This document shows positions 19,098 through 28,438 of a stretch of 64,000 nucleotides of DNA, piece after piece. A program made the position numbers and the translations under genes. Source of the DNA: JBFWWP01 sp050246115 (GTDB taxonomy: Bacteria; Planctomycetota; UBA8108; UBA1146; JAJFFE01); the NCBI GenBank assembly GCA_050246115.1, contig JBFWWP010000026.1, positions 1 through 64,000 on the forward strand, in the 5' to 3' direction. The notes beneath the pieces are model-generated. The model searched no databases. It had not been told where the DNA came from and worked only from the letters and a program-made list of their open reading frames with translations. Position 1 is the stretch's first letter. Each line of letters opens with the position of its first letter.

Positions 19098-19953
19098 CGC
19101 CCTCCCGCCCAACCTTCGCGACCTGTGGCTGCGCGCCGTTTGCCGTCCGGGTGAGACCGAGGCGCGGCAGAGCTGCCTCGTCGAACTCTCGGAGTACACC
19201 GGCCTGCCGCTCGAAGTGGTCGAGCGTCGCTGCGAGGGAGCCGTCGAGGAACAGCGCAGCCAGTGGTACGAGAACGATCGTAGCACCCCGAATGCCTTGA
19301 TCGAGTTCTACAACGACTGCGACGCCTACATCTTCGAGCTGCTTTGGTGGCACGCCCTCCAGCAAGGCGACGCCCCGGGCTGGAACGCGCGACTGCTGAC
19401 CCTGGCCCGGGAATACGGTGTGAAGCGCTATCTGGACTTCGGAGCTGGCATCGGCACGAACGGTATCCTGCTTGCCGGCGACGGGATCGAAGTCACGCTC
19501 GCCGACATCTCAGATGTGATGCAGCGCTTTGCGCGCTGGCGCCTCGAACGTCGGCAGATCCGTGCAAGCTTCATCGACTTGAAAGTGACTGCTCTCGAAC
19601 GCGAACACTACGACATGATCTCGGCCGTCGACGTGCTCGAGCACGTTCCCGATCCCATCGAAACCTTGGAGCAACTCACCGAGGCGCTCGCCCCGGGCGG
19701 CCTGCTGGTGTTCGACTTGATCGCGTCGGCGCACGACGCGAACCGACCGTTCCACCTCTTGCGCAGCAAGTATCCCATTCGCTCCCGCATCCGTAGCCTC
19801 GGCTACACGCACGTCGAGTCGTTCCAGAAGTACCTCGTGTACCGCAAGACCCGTCGCTCCCCCCTCTCGAATCGGTTGGTCGGCAGCTGGGATCGACTGC
19901 GCTGGCGCACCTATTACTTGCTGCAGGGACAGTGGCCGCGAACTCGTCGTTGA
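19090..19953 (+). CDS. Class I SAM-dependent methyltransferase
   Basis: A 287-aa protein. SAM-binding motif I is 'YLDFGAGIGTNGILLA', the acidic end of strand 2 is 'VTLADIS', motif II is 'MISAVDVLEHVPDP' and motif III is 'LAPGGLLVFDLI'. It belongs to the UbiE/MT11-type group; the substrate is unknown. About 100 residues of helical sequence precede the SAM domain, including 'RSQWYENDRSTPNALIEFYNDCDAYIFELLWWH'-type aromatic-rich helices that could form the acceptor lid. The ATG at 19090 lies inside the end of the YtxJ-like gene (8-base overlap), so the two are translationally linked. It is convergent with the histidine kinase gene. Confidence 0.82.
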   Translation: MSSALPPNLRDLWLRAVCRPGETEARQSCLVELSEYTGLPLEVVERRCEGAVEEQRSQWYENDRSTPNALIEFYNDCDAYIFELLWWHALQQGDAPGWNARLLTLAREYGVKRYLDFGAGIGTNGILLAGDGIEVTLADISDVMQRFARWRLERRQIRASFIDLKVTALEREHYDMISAVDVLEHVPDPIETLEQLTEALAPGGLLVFDLIASAHDANRPFHLLRSKYPIRSRIRSLGYTHVESFQKYLVYRKTRRSPLSNRLVGSWDRLRWRTYYLLQGQWPRTRR

Positions 19954-19995
19954 GAGCCAAGGGCCCGCTGGCCCATCGCCGGGGTTCGGAGCGCC

Positions 19996-21645
19996 TCAGG
20001 CTTCCTGGCGCTCGAGGTAGGAACACACCGTGTCGACGAGGTGCGTACGGTCGATCGGTTTCTCGAGACAGTCGTCGAAGCCGTTCTCGAAACACACCCG
20101 TCGAATGTCCATTTCGGTACTCGCGGTGATGGCAACGATCTTGCCCGCGTAGCCGCGGGCTCGAAGGCGGCGCGTGACCTCGCTACCCAGGAGGCCCGGG
20201 AGGTTCAGGTCCATGAGGATGACGTCGTAGTCCTCGCCCCGCATGGCGGCGGTCTCGATCCTCTCGAGTGCGACTTGCCCGTCCTCTTCGGTGGTTACCG
20301 AGAGCCCTGCACGCTGGAGTACGGCAACGATGAGTTCGCGGTTCACGGGCGTGTCTTCGACCAGCAGAATGCGTGGCGGCAATCCATCCATCGACCGGGC
20401 CGCAGGCGGGTCCGACGGGGACGGCGCGGTCGGATCCACCAAGGCTACCTCGCCCAGCGGCCCGGTCCGCACACGGCACCGGAATGCGCTCCCACGGCAG
20501 GGGCGGCTGCGCGCCTGGATGTCGCCTCCGAGACGCTGCGCCAACTCGCGGGCGATGGGCAGGCCGAGACCGGTTCCGCCGTAACGTCTCGAGATCCCAG
20601 CATCTCCCTGGCGAAACGGTGTGAACAGACGCGCTTGCTGTTCCTCGGTGATCCCGATCCCCGAATCGATCACGGTGCAGTCGAGGATTCCATCTTCGGG
20701 GTCGAGGTCCGGTCCCATACCGCCTCCAAGCTGCCCGGCGGTCGCGAAGTGGACGAGCACCAGCACCGAGCCATGGTCCGAAAACTTGATCGCGTTGTTC
20801 ACCAGGTTCACGAGGATCTGGCGAAGCCGCAACGAGTCCGTGCGAATCACCTCGGGCACCGGCGTGAGGTAGATGATCTCGAGCTGCAGCCCCTTGCTCG
20901 ACGCCATGTGGTGCAAGAGGTCGCGCACTTGACCGAGAAGATCGACCAGCGACACTTCGGCCCACTCGACGTCGAGGCAACCGGCCTGCATCTTCGAGTA
21001 GTCGAGCAGATCGTTGATCAGACTCAACATGTAGGCGCCTTGCGCCCGCACGGTTTCGGCAGCGGCACGGATCGTAGCGGGCGCCTGGATCTCGTCGAGA
21101 TCCTCGACGATCAAGTCGACGTAGCCGAGGACGGCGGTCAGCGGGGTTCGTAGCTCGTGGCTGACCTTGCTGACGAAGTTGCTTGTCGCCCGTTGCGCGC
21201 GTTCGGCTTCCTCTCGGGCGGAAGCGAGGGCGGCCCGCTTCTGCTGCAACTGTCGGCGGAGCCGCAGGCGGTCCTCGCAGCGTCGGATCGCGGCGTAGAG
21301 CTTCTCCGGCGAGACTTGGTCCTTCCGGAAGACGTCGAGGGCGCCGGACTTGAAGGCCCGTGCGGTCAGGTCGACGTCAGCGTGCTCCGTCAGGATGACC
21401 ACCGCGGGAGCATCGAAGGTCATGTCGGAGAGCGCCCACAGCAACTCCACCGCGTCCAAGTCGCGAAGGTCGTTGTCGACCAGCAACAGGTCCGGGAGTT
21501 CGAGCTTGCAGAGCGAAAGGCACTCGCGTCCGGTATGCGCCTCGAGAACCTCGAAGTCCTGGTCCGCGAGTTCGGGAGTCCGACTCAACCAGTGACGGAC
21601 GCGCTGGCGCTCCTCGGAGGAACCAGCTACGACGAGAACGCGCAT
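19996..21645 (-). CDS. Hybrid sensor histidine kinase (REC-HisKA-HATPase-REC)
   Basis: A 549-aa cytoplasmic two-component protein with no membrane segment and no classical sensor domain. It starts with a receiver domain ('PDLLLVDNDLRDLD', then 'ILTEHADVDL' and 'FRKD'). A short coiled coil follows, then HisKA with the phospho-acceptor motif SHELRTPL near residue 165. The ATPase domain has 'ILVNLVNNAIKFS', 'DSGIGI' and 'GGTGLGLPIA'. A second receiver ('LLVEDTPVNRELI', 'VILMDLNLPG', 'CLEKPI') ends the protein. The N-terminal receiver presumably takes input from another kinase, and the C-terminal one passes phosphate on. No partner gene is adjacent; the stand-alone response regulator at 31635 is a distant candidate. 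Confidence 0.93.
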   Translation of the reverse strand: MRVLVVAGSSEERQRVRHWLSRTPELADQDFEVLEAHTGRECLSLCKLELPDLLLVDNDLRDLDAVELLWALSDMTFDAPAVVILTEHADVDLTARAFKSGALDVFRKDQVSPEKLYAAIRRCEDRLRLRRQLQQKRAALASAREEAERAQRATSNFVSKVSHELRTPLTAVLGYVDLIVEDLDEIQAPATIRAAAETVRAQGAYMLSLINDLLDYSKMQAGCLDVEWAEVSLVDLLGQVRDLLHHMASSKGLQLEIIYLTPVPEVIRTDSLRLRQILVNLVNNAIKFSDHGSVLVLVHFATAGQLGGGMGPDLDPEDGILDCTVIDSGIGITEEQQARLFTPFRQGDAGISRRYGGTGLGLPIARELAQRLGGDIQARSRPCRGSAFRCRVRTGPLGEVALVDPTAPSPSDPPAARSMDGLPPRILLVEDTPVNRELIVAVLQRAGLSVTTEEDGQVALERIETAAMRGEDYDVILMDLNLPGLLGSEVTRRLRARGYAGKIVAITASTEMDIRRVCFENGFDDCLEKPIDRTHLVDTVCSYLERQEA

Positions 21646-21922
21646 TGCGATGTTCCTTCAGGGTCGTAACCAACAAGCGAATCGTTGGGTTCGTGGACCC
21701 GACCCCGTGCGGGTCCAGCTCTCCCCTCGTTACCGTGGAGTATCGGTTGGCAAGCCCCGGCGAGTTGATCGAAACACCGACGAAGGAACGGTTTGTGACT
21801 CGAGGATCGGGGTCATTGGCCGACAAACAATCGCGAGAAGCCCGTCCGGGAACGACTTGGATCACGGTGGGCCGACGCGAGTCAGGGACGTGAAGCAAGC
21901 GCGCCACACGTTGGTTTCGGGG

Positions 21923-23038
21923 TCAACCCGGTGACAAGGGCGCGAACGCACTGAGGTCGCGCAGCGGAGTCCCGTGGATGATCTCGTGGGCCAAGGACTC
22001 GGCAGTGATGGGGGCCAGGGTGATTCCCATCTTGTAGTGCCCCATCGCGACCCACAATCCGGGGAGACCGGGGACGGCTCCGAGGTATGGGCACAAGCTC
22101 CGGGATGACGGGCGCAGTCCCACCCAGGCTTCGACGAGTTCGGAGTCGCGGAGGAGCGGCCAGAACTCGGTCGCGCCGTCGCGAAGCTGGCGAATCGACA
22201 ACTCGTCGGCCTCGGCTTCGAAATGAGACTGGTGTTCGGTCGTGGCACCCACGGCCACGTGACTCGCGTCCCGCGGCATGACATAGATGGACCTCGAGCG
22301 TACCACGGCGCGACATCGCAGCGGCCGCACGCGGAGCAGCAGCGCCACGCCCTTGGCGGGGGTCACCGGCGCGGCTCGGGCGAGTCGCTCGTCGAATGCG
22401 GGCTGGCAGGCTCCGGCTGCCGCCAAAACATGCCGGCTCACTCGGCGCCTGTCGCCTTGACGCACACCGATGACGCGATCGTGCTCGATCAGCAGTCCAT
22501 CCACCGGCGCGCCGCACTCGACCTCGACCCCGGCTCGAACACATGCCTCGTGCAACGCGGCGAGCAGACTCCGTGGTTCCACTTGCGCCGTCGCAGCGCA
22601 CCAGAGGCCACCGTGGGGCGCGACGACTCCGGGAGCAACGGCGGCGATGGCGTCCGGCGTGATCACTGACTGCACGGGCGACGGCGCCCAAGAGAGACGG
22701 CTCGGAGCGCGCTCGACCTCTCGTCGCGCTTCGACAGCGCGACCCGGAGACCCGAAGATCTCGAGGCGACCGCATCGATTGAACTCGGTGGCACGGCCGC
22801 TCACCGCCTCCACCTCGCGGCAGAACGCCTCGAAGCGCGCAAGGCTCTCTCGCTGGAGGGCTGGAACCGGACCATCGCGCAAGACACTCGCCGGGATCAG
22901 GGACCCCAGCGCTGCCCCGCTGGCGCCGGCACCGGGACGCTTTGCTTCCAAGAGGAGTACCCTCTGCCCGCCCTGAGCCAACCGCCAGGAACAGGCGAGG
23001 CCGATCACTCCCGCGCCGACGACGATCACGTCCGGCAT
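21923..23038 (-). CDS. thiO: Glycine oxidase ThiO-like FAD-dependent oxidoreductase
   Basis: A DAO-family flavoenzyme of 371 aa. The N-terminal FAD-binding fold 'VIVVGAGVIGLACSWRLAQGG' and 'LLEAKRPGAGASGAALG' is followed by 'WCAATAQVEPRSLLAAL' and the C-terminal 'VGLRPSSRSLCPYLGAVPGLPGLWVAMGHYKMGITLAP', which closely follows ThiO. ThiO oxidises glycine to iminoglycine for the thiazole half of thiamine; no other thi gene is present in the window, so a general D-amino-acid or glycine oxidase is the alternative. The start at 23038 gives the family length. No clear Shine-Dalgarno is seen. It lies 58 bp downstream of the Ser/Thr kinase gene on the same strand. Confidence 0.8.
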   Translation of the reverse strand: MPDVIVVGAGVIGLACSWRLAQGGQRVLLLEAKRPGAGASGAALGSLIPASVLRDGPVPALQRESLARFEAFCREVEAVSGRATEFNRCGRLEIFGSPGRAVEARREVERAPSRLSWAPSPVQSVITPDAIAAVAPGVVAPHGGLWCAATAQVEPRSLLAALHEACVRAGVEVECGAPVDGLLIEHDRVIGVRQGDRRRVSRHVLAAAGACQPAFDERLARAAPVTPAKGVALLLRVRPLRCRAVVRSRSIYVMPRDASHVAVGATTEHQSHFEAEADELSIRQLRDGATEFWPLLRDSELVEAWVGLRPSSRSLCPYLGAVPGLPGLWVAMGHYKMGITLAPITAESLAHEIIHGTPLRDLSAFAPLSPG

Positions 23039-23096
23039 GGTCACCGCGCCACCATCTCTCGCCGTGAGCGCCGCAGCGATCGCGACCGGGGCGCGG

Positions 23097-25709
23097 TCAC
23101 TTCGCGGGCCCCAGGAGTGCCCGATAGTGACGCGCTCGATCGGGTCGAGCCCAGTCCTCGTACAGCAACGCCAGCTTCTCCAGGGTATCGCGCGTGGCCG
23201 GGTGCGCCTCGCCCAGGAGGGTCGTGAGCCGCTCGCAAGCCGCCAGCAAGAGCCCCTCGGCTTCATCGAAGCGCCCCATGATGCGGAGCAGGTTGCCGTA
23301 GTCGCGCCGGAAGATGTGGGTACTGTTGTTCGCCTCACCGAGCGTGTTTGCGGCGACGGCGATCGTTCTCCGGTACAGGTCCTCGGCTTCGCGGAACTTC
23401 GCCGCGCGCTCTTCCGGGCGCGCCCGTCCCTGCTCTACCAGTACGCCCGCCAGGTGATTCTGGGTCGTGATCGTGTGATCGTGATCCGGGAGCAAGCGCT
23501 CGACCTGACTGGCCAAGACTTGGCGATAGACGGCCTCGGCTTCATCCAGCCGCCCCTGGAGTTGATAGTTCCAGCCCAAGTTCCGCCGTAGCAGCAAAGT
23601 GTTGAACCCGTGGAGCCCCTCTCCCTCCAAACTTTCGAACCCCTTGACCGCGATCTCGAAGTAGCGCTCCGCCTCACCGAGTTGCTTGCGCGCCTGCAAC
23701 AGGCGCGCGATGTTGTGGGCGATCGCAAAGGTGTCGCGGTCATTCGGCAACCGGCGCTCACGAATGGCGTACGCTCGCTCCAACAGAACCGCGGCCTCGT
23801 CGAGGCGGTCCTGCTGCCTGAGACACACTCCGAGATCGTTCAGCAGGTCTCCGGCTTCGACCGAGTCGCTGCCATAACGCCGCTCGTACTCGGGAATGAG
23901 CGCCTCGTAGTGCTCCTGCGCCTGTGCGAGCAAGTTGGTGCGCAAGTAGAACTCGGGGATCTTGCGGCGCGCGGCGAGCAACATGTCGGCGTCATCCTGG
24001 GAGACCGACTCGGGCGCAACCGTGCGCGCCACTTGCTCGACGAGCCCGAACTGAGCCGCGGCTTGCGTGTACTCCCCGAGATTGGTGTAGCACTGCCCCA
24101 GGAGCGAGTGGACGTGAACGGCGAGCACGGGGCGATCGCCGAAGACCGTGTCCACGTCTTTTGCCGCCTCGTCCAGGACCTCGTGAAAGCTCACGTTCTG
24201 GCTCCCCTGAACGCGCTTCGTGAGCCAGCTCTCGAGGAACCCCCGGATGGATTTCGCCTTGTCGGCCTCGTGGTCCGCGAGCCGCCGCGCATCTTCCGCG
24301 CGCACGTAAAAGACGCTGACCCAGACCAGCGCACCGACCAGCGTCACCAACATGAGCGTCGCCCCGACGACCCAGGAGCGATGCCGTCTCAAGAACTTCC
24401 GCACGCGATAAGTGGTTCCCGGCGGCCCGGCGAGCACGGGCTCATCGCGCAGGTAACGCTCGAGATCAGCCGCGAACTCGGACACACTGCTGTAGCGCTG
24501 CGCGGGGTCGCGCTCCAAAGCCCGAAGCGTGATCCAGTCGAGTTCGCCCCGCAGTTGGCGCGCGAGCGTGGTGCGATCGGTGTTGCGCCGTGCGGCCTCC
24601 TGGGTCGAAGTTGCCGCGGGCAGCCTTTCGAGGCGGGTACTCGGCCTCGGCGGGTCTTCCTCGCGCAACACTCGCGCGAGCTCGAACGAGTCGCGCCGTC
24701 CCTGAGTGCCGCGGCCAAACGGGGTGTCGCCGACCAGAAGCTCGTAGAGGAGGACCCCCAGCGAGTACACGTCGGAACGGGTATCGATCGCCCCGCCGGA
24801 GAAGGTCGCTTGCTCGGGACTCATGTAATCCAGGGTGCCGACGATCATGCCAGCGCTCGTGTGCAAGCTACGCTCGATCGCGTCCTCGCCGGTGGCTTTG
24901 GCGATTCCGAAGTCGATCACCTTCGGAACGGGTCGTCCATCCTGTTCGGCCACGAGTACGTTGGACGGCTTGATATCGCGGTGGATCACACCCTTCTGGT
25001 GGGCGTGCTGAATCGCTTCACACACCCCAAGGAAAAGCCGCACCCGGTCGTCGGTGGCAAGTCGCTCATCATCGCAGTAACGGGCGATGGTGCGTCCGGC
25101 CACGTACTCCATGACGAAGTACGGGCGTCCATCGCGCGTGGCCCCAGCCTCGTACACCCGCGCGATGTTGGGGTGATTCATGCGCGCGAGGACTTGCCGC
25201 TCCGCGTTGAAGCGACTCACCACCTCGCGCGTGTCCATGCCAACCTTGATGAGCTTGATCGCGACTTCGCGTTGCACGGGTTGGAGCTGCTCGGCGAGAT
25301 ACACCGAACCCATGCCGCCCTCGCCCAACACCCGGAGAATCCGGTAGGGACCCAGGTCGTCGCCCACCCGCAGCCATCGGATGGGGTCGTCGACCCCAGT
25401 CGGCTCGAGCGCAGTCCAAGTCGCCGTCGGATCCGACGCGCGCGACCGTTCCGCGGGAGTCGGAGGCAGTGCGACCGTGGGATCGTTACCGCGGGAGCGG
25501 TCGGGCGCCTGCTGCAGCGCAACGGGGATTGCCCCCGATCCGTCCCGGCGGCCGATCTCCTCGCCCAGGGCCAGCACCAGGTCGATGTGACTCCGAAGGT
25601 CGCGGTCCTGTGCGCAACAACGGTCCAGGTACCGGGAACGTTCGTCCCCAGTGAGGGAGGCCGCCGTGCGAACGAGCGTCTCCACCCGTTGCCATCGGCC
25701 CTCGATCAT
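23097..25709 (-). CDS. Ser/Thr protein kinase with membrane anchor and TPR repeats
   Basis: An 870-aa kinase. A short N-terminal helical region (1-55) of the type found in planctomycete/acidobacterial kinases is followed by the Hanks-type kinase domain from about 120. The glycine loop is GEGGMGSVY, K152 lies in VAIKLIK, HRDIKPSN contains catalytic D245 and DFG contains D266. The activation segment has 'YMSPEQ' and 'RSDVYSLGVLLYELL'. A membrane helix near 435-458 ('VVGATLMLVTLVGALVWVSVFYV') precedes about 400 residues of TPR/kinesin-light-chain-type repeats, predicted to lie outside. The start at 25709 (GGGAGG upstream) removes a 13-residue extension. Catalytic residues are intact. The partner or substrate is unknown. 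Confidence 0.93.
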   Translation of the reverse strand: MIEGRWQRVETLVRTAASLTGDERSRYLDRCCAQDRDLRSHIDLVLALGEEIGRRDGSGAIPVALQQAPDRSRGNDPTVALPPTPAERSRASDPTATWTALEPTGVDDPIRWLRVGDDLGPYRILRVLGEGGMGSVYLAEQLQPVQREVAIKLIKVGMDTREVVSRFNAERQVLARMNHPNIARVYEAGATRDGRPYFVMEYVAGRTIARYCDDERLATDDRVRLFLGVCEAIQHAHQKGVIHRDIKPSNVLVAEQDGRPVPKVIDFGIAKATGEDAIERSLHTSAGMIVGTLDYMSPEQATFSGGAIDTRSDVYSLGVLLYELLVGDTPFGRGTQGRRDSFELARVLREEDPPRPSTRLERLPAATSTQEAARRNTDRTTLARQLRGELDWITLRALERDPAQRYSSVSEFAADLERYLRDEPVLAGPPGTTYRVRKFLRRHRSWVVGATLMLVTLVGALVWVSVFYVRAEDARRLADHEADKAKSIRGFLESWLTKRVQGSQNVSFHEVLDEAAKDVDTVFGDRPVLAVHVHSLLGQCYTNLGEYTQAAAQFGLVEQVARTVAPESVSQDDADMLLAARRKIPEFYLRTNLLAQAQEHYEALIPEYERRYGSDSVEAGDLLNDLGVCLRQQDRLDEAAVLLERAYAIRERRLPNDRDTFAIAHNIARLLQARKQLGEAERYFEIAVKGFESLEGEGLHGFNTLLLRRNLGWNYQLQGRLDEAEAVYRQVLASQVERLLPDHDHTITTQNHLAGVLVEQGRARPEERAAKFREAEDLYRRTIAVAANTLGEANNSTHIFRRDYGNLLRIMGRFDEAEGLLLAACERLTTLLGEAHPATRDTLEKLALLYEDWARPDRARHYRALLGPAK

Positions 25710-26213
25710 GCCGCCACCTCCCCGAACTTCTTGCGAGCGTCCGCTCACGACCCTCGTGGCCGCAGTACCGGCCGTCGGCCCCAGTTCCCACGATCGCCCC
25801 AGACCTCGGAAGTCTCAGCGGCGTCAGCCGTTGAACCACGACAACCGGTGCGCGACCGAACTGCGGCAAAGAACTCACGAAACCGGGCACGCAGCGGCCC
25901 GAAGACAGCGCCCTCAGTCCCAGCACGAGCAGACGTTCTGCGAGTCGCGCGCAGGCGTGCGCTTCCGGGCCGGGACGACGCCGCCCCTGGCCACAGCGGC
26001 CTCCCGGCTTCACGAAGGATTCGGGCGTGGGGCGGCGCGTCGATCAGCCGGCCACACCCACCTTCTATCATCCCGAGTCGGCCGTCCGGTACAATCCCAA
26101 CCGAAGCCCGCGGTCCCCTCGACTCCGCGGTGCAACCAAAGGTCCCGTCCGCGAATGCTCCCCAATACTGGGAGTGCATGGACGCACGGGCTCGCCAGGA
26201 CAGAAGGATCCGC
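25710..26213. other. Divergent intergenic region
   Basis: This 504-bp spacer lies between the kinase gene and ygiQ. Open frames cross it on both strands, but none has a ribosome-binding site or recognisable protein. The ATG at 26178 could extend ygiQ by 12 codons but has only 3 nt between GGGAG and the ATG. No other feature was recognised. Confidence 0.4.
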
Positions 26214-28232
26214 ATGGTTCGCGCGCTGCCGTTGCCCCGCCCGGGTTCGTTCACTCCCGATGACTTCATCCCCACGCCGCTACCGACGCGCTCTCGGAAC
26301 TCGGTAGTGCAACCGCTGCCGATGAGCGCCGCGGAGGCGCGCGCACGGGGCTGGGACGAGGTCGATGTCGTATTCGTCACCGGAGACGCATACGTGGATC
26401 ACCCGAGTTTCGCCATGGCGCTACTCGGCCGCGTCCTCGAAGCCACGGGATTCCGGGTCGGAATCGTCTCGCAGCCATCCTGGCAAGACTGCGAACCGTG
26501 GCGGGAGTTCGGTCGACCGAGACTGTTCTTCGCGATCAGCGCCGGGAACATGGACTCGATGATCAACCACTACACCGCCAACCGCAAGGTCCGGAACGAC
26601 GACGCCTACTCGCCGGGCGGCCAAACCGGGCGGCGACCGGACCGTGCCACCCTCGCTTATTGCCAGCGCGCGCGCGAGGCCTTCAAGGGAGTCCCGATCA
26701 TCGCTGGCGGCGTCGAAGCGAGTCTGCGTCGACTCGCCCACTACGACTACTGGAGCGACACCGTCCGCCGTTCGATCTTGCTCGATGCGAAGGCGGACTT
26801 GATCGCCTACGGCATGGGCGAATCGATCGTCGTGGAGATCGCGCAGCGGCTCGCGGCCGGTCAGACGGTGCGCGACCTCCGCGACATGCGCGGCGTGGTC
26901 TACGCGCTCGGGGCCCGCGAATCCATCGAAGATTCCGCTGGGCTCGTGGAGCTACCTTCCTACGAAGCCGTGAAAGCCGATCCCCACGCGTTCGCCGAGG
27001 CTACCCGGCTCATCCACTTGAACACGAACGCCTACAACGCCCATACGCTCGTGCAGTGGCACGATCGGCAGGCGGTGGTCTGCAACCCACCGCGGTTGCC
27101 CGAGTCGCGCCGGGCCATGGATTTCTACTACGGTCTACCCTTCACCCGCAAGCAACACCCCAGCTACACGCAACCGATACCGGCGCACCAAGTCGTGAAG
27201 GACTCCGTGACGATCATGCGCGGCTGCTTCGGGGGTTGCACGTACTGCTCGATCACGACTCACCAAGGTCGTGTGATCCAGTCACGAAGCAAAGAGTCGA
27301 TCGTGCAGGAGGTTGCCGCACTGGGCGTCGACCCCGAGTTCAAAGGGGTCGTCAGCGATCTCGGGGGACCGACCGCCAACATGTACAAGATGCGCTGCAC
27401 GAAGCCGGACATCGAGGCGCGCTGCAAGCGGCTCTCGTGCGTGCAGCCGAAGATCTGCCCACTCCTGGGAACCGATCACGATGAGCTGATCGAAGTCATG
27501 CGCGCCGCCCGCGCGCAGCAAGGCATCCGCAAGGTCTTCGTGGCGAGTGGGGTGCGCATGGATCTCGCCCGTCGTTCGCCCGCGTACATGGCCGAGTTGA
27601 CACGCCACCACGTCGGCGGCCACCTCAAGGTGGCTCAGGAGCACACCGACCCAGAGACCCTGGAGCTGATGAAGCGTCCCGCCCCAGAGACTTTCGAGGA
27701 CTTCGCTCGCCAGTTCGCGAAGCAATCGAAAGACGCCGGGAAGGAACAGTACTTGGTGCCGTACTTCATCGCGTCGCACCCAGGCTCCGACACGGGCGCG
27801 ATGATCGATTTGGCCGTGTTCCTGAAGCGCAACGGCTATCGTCCCGAGCAGGTTCAGGACTTCATCCCGGCGCCGTTCGACATCGCGGCGTGCATGTATC
27901 ACACCGGACTCGATCCGTTCACGAAGAAGCCGGTGGCCGTAGCGAAGAAGATGCGGGACCGCAAGACTCAGCGCGCGCTCATGCAGTTCTTCAAGCCCGA
28001 GAACTACTTTGCCGTCCGCGAGGCGCTGCTCGAGGCCGGTCGCAGCGATCTGATCGGGGATGGCTGCGACGCGCTGATTCCGGCCCGCCCGCCCCAAGCG
28101 GCCCTCGATGCCAGAGCGCGCCGGGCCGAGAAGGAACTCGCGGGTGAGGATCACGTCCACTCCTCGCGCCGGCTCCCGACCGTTGGTTACAGACCCGGGC
28201 GGGGCGGAGCCCGATGTCGCCCGCGTGAGTGA
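26214..28232 (+). CDS. ygiQ: YgiQ-family radical SAM protein
   Basis: A 672-aa protein matching YgiQ (UPF0313) along its length. The N-terminal half is B12-binding-like ('VFVTGDAYVDHPSFAMALLGR', 'SAGNMDSMINHYT', 'YSPGGQTGRRPDR', 'GGVEASLRR'). The radical SAM motif CFGGCTYC (C338, C342, C345) is followed by 'VQEVAALGVDPEFKGVVSDLGGPTANMYKM' and 'KPDIEARCKRLSCVQPKICPLL'. The biochemical role of YgiQ is not firmly known. The ATG at 26214 has AGAAGGAT 7 nt upstream. The C-terminal extension is rich in Arg and Gly and lacks similarity. It is transcribed alone, with a small palindromic repeat after it. Confidence 0.92.
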   Translation: MVRALPLPRPGSFTPDDFIPTPLPTRSRNSVVQPLPMSAAEARARGWDEVDVVFVTGDAYVDHPSFAMALLGRVLEATGFRVGIVSQPSWQDCEPWREFGRPRLFFAISAGNMDSMINHYTANRKVRNDDAYSPGGQTGRRPDRATLAYCQRAREAFKGVPIIAGGVEASLRRLAHYDYWSDTVRRSILLDAKADLIAYGMGESIVVEIAQRLAAGQTVRDLRDMRGVVYALGARESIEDSAGLVELPSYEAVKADPHAFAEATRLIHLNTNAYNAHTLVQWHDRQAVVCNPPRLPESRRAMDFYYGLPFTRKQHPSYTQPIPAHQVVKDSVTIMRGCFGGCTYCSITTHQGRVIQSRSKESIVQEVAALGVDPEFKGVVSDLGGPTANMYKMRCTKPDIEARCKRLSCVQPKICPLLGTDHDELIEVMRAARAQQGIRKVFVASGVRMDLARRSPAYMAELTRHHVGGHLKVAQEHTDPETLELMKRPAPETFEDFARQFAKQSKDAGKEQYLVPYFIASHPGSDTGAMIDLAVFLKRNGYRPEQVQDFIPAPFDIAACMYHTGLDPFTKKPVAVAKKMRDRKTQRALMQFFKPENYFAVREALLEAGRSDLIGDGCDALIPARPPQAALDARARRAEKELAGEDHVHSSRRLPTVGYRPGRGGARCRPRE

Positions 28233-28328
28233 CGCGCTGCGTCTCGAGGCTGCCATCCGCGCTGCCTGGGAACCGCTCGTGGGGCAGCGCCGTTCGCATC
28301 GACGACGCGCCCCCGGGGACTTTCGACC

Positions 28329-28368
28329 CGAATCAAGCGCATGCCGCGCGCTTCGGGCCTAGATTTTC
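28329..28368 (+). repeat. Small palindromic repeat (CAAGCGC family), variant
   Basis: AATCAAGCGC...GCGCTTCGGGCCTAG followed by ATTTTCTC. The inner AAGCGC/GCGCTT arms form a hairpin followed by T residues, so it may terminate ygiQ transcription. Related copies are at 46476, 60367, 63332 and 63447. Confidence 0.55.
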
Positions 28369-28438
28369 TCCAAGGGGGCTTTCGAACGCTGCTTCGCGAG
28401 CGTTTGCGACTCGAGCAACGAGAGGAACTGCGACGAGC

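Noticed and set aside
23610..26213. Very long plus-strand open frame opposite the Ser/Thr kinase gene
   Set aside because: It is the upstream extension of the ygiQ frame, open only because GC-rich coding DNA leaves the antisense frame free of stops. The minus-strand kinase has every expected motif, and ygiQ has a good start at 26214.
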